Positions 59,666 to 64,000 of a stretch of 64,000 nt of DNA are shown one piece after another. The position numbers and the translations under genes were made by a program. The notes below the pieces were generated by a model. The model did no database searches. It was not told where the DNA came from and saw only the letters and a list, made by a program, of their open reading frames with translations. Each line of letters starts with the position of its first letter. The stretch's first letter is position 1. This stretch comes from Sphagnum compactum (taxonomy: Eukaryota; Bryophyta; Sphagnopsida; Sphagnales), in assembly GCA_965153455.1 (NCBI GenBank), contig OZ234501.1, positions 6,262,001 through 6,326,000 of the forward strand. The letters are read 5' to 3'.

Positions 59666-61783
59666 CCCAAGGGCTTTACACGGGATTTAACTCGGGTATC
59701 ATATATCATCCACTTTTTTCCACGTTTATTGGTGTGGGGATGGATGAATAATTCCCACTGAATGTGGATGTGATAAACATTGATAGAGGCCCAAGTAGGC
59801 TGGTGTATATACACGTGTGGAACTACTCTAATAATGAACTTTATATTGCATGGGTTGGATGGAAGAACATAGGTGAAAAAATGACCTACCTATTGAGTTT
59901 TGATTTTTCTTGAATTTTAATTTTAGGGGATTCTATATTTATCTAGGGGGAAAAAAATGATTTTTTTTTTAAAAAAATTGCATAGAGATGAGCATACATT
60001 CAAATTTCCATTACTATCATTTTTTTAATTATAATTTTTATTTTTTTTCCTTTTGATATACACTAACTAACTTATAATGTGGGGGAAAAAAAAAATTGTA
60101 AGAGCCAAACAAAAGAAAGTCTTACTACTCTCTCCCCAGCCCTCCTCCAAGTCTTTGGAGAGGAAGTAAAGGTTCAATGAACCTGCCATTTATCGTCCTC
60201 AACAAACTTTCGACACCTTTTGAGCATGCATGTCATGAGCTAATAATAATACCACCGTATTCTCCCTCAAATTATTGGAAATCAATCTGTCAAGGTAGAT
60301 TATCAATACTACAACTCTAAACATGTTTATGATAGAAAATTTAAAAAATTAAAAATTGTGTTTAATGAAAATATTTTTAAAAACCCTTCTCACATACCCT
60401 ACCTATGTGGTCCAAAAATTTTAAAAACCTACTTGACCAACCGGTTATGAAGCAATGCACTCTTTTTTTTTTACCAAAAAGCAATAACTAGCCAACATTA
60501 GTCATGACATATGAAATGTTCAATTGTGTTGTGTTGCAACGGCCAAAGATGTTTGTTCAATCAAGTTATGTCACAAAATTGCACCAAAATGTTTCAATCC
60601 TGTTGTGTTGCAATAATACATGAAAGATTTGATTGTGTTATGTAAGGCAACGATACACAAAATGTTCAAAGATTTTTTTGTTGTGCTTTATTTGCACCAA
60701 ATCTTTAAAGAAAGTTGTTTAGTTTGTGAAGAAATGTGCACAATGTCACCATCTGTAATGTCATGGACCCCTTTTTCATTTTTTCCTTTTCTTTTAGGGT
60801 ACATGTGAGGTAGGTAGATGTTATGCTCATGTGGCAATTTGCCTAAACCCTAAACACATCACACATGGTCAATTTTGTGTGAATTTGTACTTAAAATCTA
60901 GATATATATCTATAGACACATTCTTGAAAGGCAAAAAAAAAATGGGGTTTGCATTGTTCCATCTCCCCTTGTTCTCATTCACTAGATTTTGTGGCTATCT
61001 ATCAAACTAGGATCATATGATTCAAGTTGTCCAACACACCCACCAATGCACAATTGAAAGCTAAAACACACTTTGGTAGATTTGAATCTAAATTATTCAA
61101 TGATTTGTCAAGGATAGCAAATTGGGATTGTCACTATAGAATGAAAAATCCCACCCCAAAAAACTTATGGGTACAATTGAATTTCACATCAAGACGGTTA
61201 ACCCTTGGAGCATACCGACCATGTTTGTTTGGTAGGTAGTTGAAAATAGTGTTAGGAAAAGTGTTATCCTTTCTATGTTTATTTTCCTTAAAAGAATGAT
61301 GGAAACCATCCCTTGAGAATAAATTAAAAATACACAAACATATCCACTCAATAATATCCTATCGGTGTAGTCTTGGCCATTGGCCAAGTGTGAATTGGTT
61401 ACCTAATTAAATTTTTCCATTCAAAACCAGTTTTCGATAATTTAATTGAATTTCCCAATGACAAAAACCACTCGAATTTTAATATCTTTCTTACATGACC
61501 TTAGGTCTAAAATATTTCCAAAATCACCTTTAAAGGTAGGCAAGGCCAACAAACTACCTTCCTTCATAGATAGATAGATATTTTGGTTACTTCTTAATTT
61601 TGGTACAAAATGGAACCATGGGTATGTTTTAAAGGGCTTTTAGTTCTTTTTCACATGGCCTTTTCTGGCTCCTTCAGTCCCCCTTACAAGGCAGAATGGA
61701 GGGGTCATGTGGAGTCTACTAGACCTAATTTACACCCATGCCAAGGCCTATTATCCACAAGACCATGCTGCAAAATTTGCATG
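59666..61783. other. AT-rich intergenic DNA, no gene seen
   Basis: Long A/T runs (59940-60110), no supported exons on either strand and no RNA gene recognised. A GATA-type repeat of four units lies near 61568-61582. Confidence 0.5.
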
Positions 61784-61926
61784 GTCATTATGCAAATCAA
61801 CATGACCAACATGTGAATCTACATGAACATTATGCAAATCACCATGACCAACATGTGAATCTACATGAACATTATGCAAATCACCATGACCAACATGTGA
61901 ATCTACATGAACATTATGCAAATCCA
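61784..61926. repeat. 42-bp minisatellite, about 3.4 copies
   Basis: Full units start at 61801, 61843 and 61885, each beginning CATGACCAACATGTGAATCT and ending ATTATGCAAATCAC or a variant, preceded by a partial unit. The units are almost identical. Because 42 is a multiple of three, frames stay open and give His-rich 14-residue pseudo-repeats on both strands. Confidence 0.9.
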
Positions 61927-62269
61927 TATGAAAACCGTTACATAACAGAGTGTAGATACAACCCATTCCTTGTGCCCATTTTGCCTACCATTTTGGAAAC
62001 TCAGGCTCACTCTACCAAGTTCACCCAAATTCCTCGCCGAAGGCATCAACAGGCACAAAATGGGCTTGTACCCAGCACACTCCATAATAAAATGGAGCTT
62101 CTTCACTCCATTGTAAAAGCGCAAGTTTAGTTTTCACAATTTAGTTAAGCAAAAACTTAGTCTGTGTGATATTGCCAAAAATCAAAAAATAAAAAATTTT
62201 GAAAATGAAATTTTTTTGGAGGTTTTCAATAGCCAGAAGTGAGAAAAAATATAGAAAAAAATCATCATA

Positions 62270-62375
62270 TTTATATTTTTTAATTTTTCAGTGTGTAGCC
62301 AAAAATGCAAGAAACATGATGGAAGATTTTTATTTCCTAGGTTTTATAGCCAGATTTGGCTAAATCTTAGTAGGG
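62270..62375. repeat. Diverged dispersed repeat, partner of 63485-63595
   Basis: GTGTAGCCAAAAATGCAAGAA, then AGATTTTTATTTCCTAGGTT and TATAGCCAGATTTGGCTAAATC, parallel GTACGTAGCCAAAAATATAGAA, then CTTGTTTATAGCCATATTTGG and TTAAATCTTCCTAC in the second block at 63485-63595. The two blocks flank the minisatellite at 62797-63345, so they may be the remains of element ends or an older duplication. Confidence 0.55.
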
Positions 62376-62703
62376 GGATAGTCACCCTTTTTGTTTGGGC
62401 TGCAAAACAAAAATTCATAAAAATGAAAATAAAAATAAAATTTAAAAAAACCCACTGATAATATGGGCTTTGTTACTTGCTACCCATCATTTCTTTTTCA
62501 GCAACTAAAACCATTTCCCAACCACTTCGGATGGATGATATTTTTTTTACCCCCACAATTAATGTCATCATTGTCTTGGTAGTAATTGTCAAGTTCATGG
62601 GAGGGGGGGATATGTAGCTTGGGGAATGTATGTTGTTGGTTCTCTCCATATGTGAAGAAAAAAAAAAAACCCTAAAAAAGGGCCTCATGTACTTCACCAT
62701 TTG

Positions 62704-62775
62704 TTGGCCTTGCCTACCAAGGCAAAGGATATTGTGTTTAGATTCATTATAGAGTATAGTAGCTTAAGGGATTTT
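62704..62775 (+). repeat. ~71-bp dispersed repeat, copy 2
   Basis: Near-identical to 42471-42541 in the same orientation. The neighbouring bases differ after GGGATTTT, so the shared segment has defined limits. Confidence 0.9.
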
Positions 62776-62796
62776 GATTAGATAATTTTAGTTTAA

Positions 62797-63345
62797 ATGT
62801 TCACCCATTCTAGAGGAGAGAAAGTTGGAAATCATAACCCAATGTTCACCCATTCTAGAGGAAAGAAAGTTGGAAAAACATAACCCAATGTTTACCCTTT
62901 CAAGAGGAAAGGGAGGTTCAAGGGAAAAAAAATTGTTCATCCATTTCCATAGAAAAATGTGGTCATATGAAATAGAATCATATTCACTTAATGATAGACA
63001 AGTTGAAGATCTCAAAAAATTGTCCACATGTTCCCAAAAAGAAAAGGTTGGAAAAGGAAAAGAATGGTTCACCTTTTGAGAGAGAAAGAATGGAGATTGG
63101 AGGGAAACAATTGAAACAAAATGTTCGCCCATTCCAAAAAAAGAGGTTGAAGATAAATAAATAAAACTCTTGTTCATCCATTTCAAAAATAAATAAATAA
63201 TTTGTTCATCCATTTCAAAAAAGATAAATAAATAAAAATCTTGTTCATCCATTTCAAAAAAGATAAATAAATAAAAATCTTGTTCATCCATTTCAAAAAA
63301 GATAAATAAATAAAAATCTTGTTCATCCATTTCAAAAAAGATAAA
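62797..63345. repeat. Composite minisatellite with an evolving unit
   Basis: From the left, units of about 45 bp (GTTCACCCATTCTAGAGGA, then GAAAGTTGGAAA, then CATAACCCAAT) occur from 62799. More diverged copies fill 62890-63120. From 63201 near-identical 39-bp units (TTGTTCATCCATTTCAAAAA then AGATAAATAAATAAAAATC) repeat at 63201-63239, 63240-63278 and 63279-63317, with partial units on either side. The shared core GTTCA.CCATT.CAA suggests one ancestor, amplified again recently at the right end. The 180-residue minus-strand frame across it is a by-product of the 39-bp (13-codon) period. Confidence 0.85.
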
Positions 63346-64000
63346 TATTGGAAAGCACGTTTGTTATTGGAAAACTTTTGTCAAAAAAATCAAATTTAAA
63401 ACTATACAAATGAAATAACTTTTGGGGGGTCCCAATCACTAAAATTCAAAACAACAAAAGTGGAAAAATTGCCCAGTTTTTATAAATCATCACATTTTAC
63501 ATTTGAATGTAGTACGTAGCCAAAAATATAGAAGTGTGATTAAAAATGTTGCTTTCATGTCTTGTTTATAGCCATATTTGGTTAAATCTTCCTACAAATG
63601 ATTTTTTGTTGGGTACATGAAAAGATAAAATGCATTAGTTGAGGGAAAGGAAAATGGGGGGAAAACCCACCATTTCAATAGGAAAAAGTTGAAGCGAAAA
63701 AATTATATATATTTATAACCATGCCCCCCATTGCAAAGGAAAAAGAATTGGAAGAAAAATAAATAAATTTTCACTATAAAAAAAATTCATGAAGTTTGCA
63801 AAAGGGTATATATAGGTCTATAAAGGCAAAGGAAAGGGAGCTTAGAAGGAAAATGGAATACAATAGCACCTTAACAGATTCAATAGTGGGGTGCCAAATT
63901 ATTTATTTATGAAATGAAATGAATTTTGGCATATAATATAATCCAAATCCAAGATCTTTAGCTTGCATTTTTAAATATATAATATTTTTGGCATGAATGA
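63346..64000. other. AT-rich intergenic DNA to the window end
   Basis: No gene or RNA feature is seen, apart from the diverged repeat block at 63485-63595 paired with 62270-62375. Confidence 0.5.

Noticed and set aside
62788-63330. 180-residue minus-strand frame with 13-residue repeats
   Set aside because: The period of 39 bases explains the frame. There is no promoter, splice support or recognisable domain.
61784-63345. Resemblance of regular repeats to a CRISPR array
   Set aside because: The repeats are adjacent tandem units without unique spacers, and the genome is eukaryotic with introns.

Overview
The window is nuclear DNA of a land plant. It holds intron-rich genes with plant-type splice sites and a phragmoplast kinesin (KIN-12) found in plants. 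These genes sit as islands in AT-rich DNA full of transposon debris and minisatellites. The divergence of the proteins from flowering-plant relatives recalled from memory, and an unusual non-LTR-type reverse transcriptase relic, hint at a fern, lycophyte or conifer. The sequence alone does not settle this.

Layout. Bases 1-8.5 kb are intergenic, with a decayed Copia RNase H fragment (1.8-2.3 kb), a TTAA-rich repeat (5.4-5.7 kb) and CACTA-like and Harbinger-like pieces (6.1-7.2 kb). A six-exon R3HCC1L-like gene occupies 8556-10821 on the minus strand. From 10.8 to 17.4 kb there is a perfect hairpin, a long dead reverse transcriptase and a MITE. A three-exon trihelix/Myb-SANT-like gene lies at 19636-22356 (+). 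A 19-exon KIN-12 kinesin lies at 26248-33627 (+), preceded by a four-copy tandem array. From 33.6 to 47.3 kb there are no recognised genes, but there are several structured repeats: a four-unit hairpin array at 36.34-37.09 kb, a CG-rich patch, a 50-bp palindrome and minisatellites. A single-exon glutaredoxin-like gene lies at 47336-49387 (+), convergent with a nine-exon START/SRPBCC-like lipid-binding gene at 52134-57283 (-). From 58.5 kb to the end is AT-rich DNA with a SINE-like tRNA head and several minisatellites.

The five genes do not form an operon or a known pathway. Their products point to separate jobs: RNA-binding-like or unknown, transcription, phragmoplast microtubule transport, a cysteine-rich glutaredoxin-like protein and lipid binding. 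Gene models were assembled by hand from splice signals, reading-frame phase and family resemblance. Exon boundaries are exact where stated. Two junctions, one in the R3HCC1L-like gene and one in the START-like gene, are flagged as unresolved.

I did not find convincing evidence of a wholly new biological system. The most unusual things are the tandem hairpin array, a ~235-bp dispersed repeat sitting in introns of two of the genes, a duplicated exon end inside a kinesin intron, and 55-57-residue tandem repeats in the kinesin stalk.
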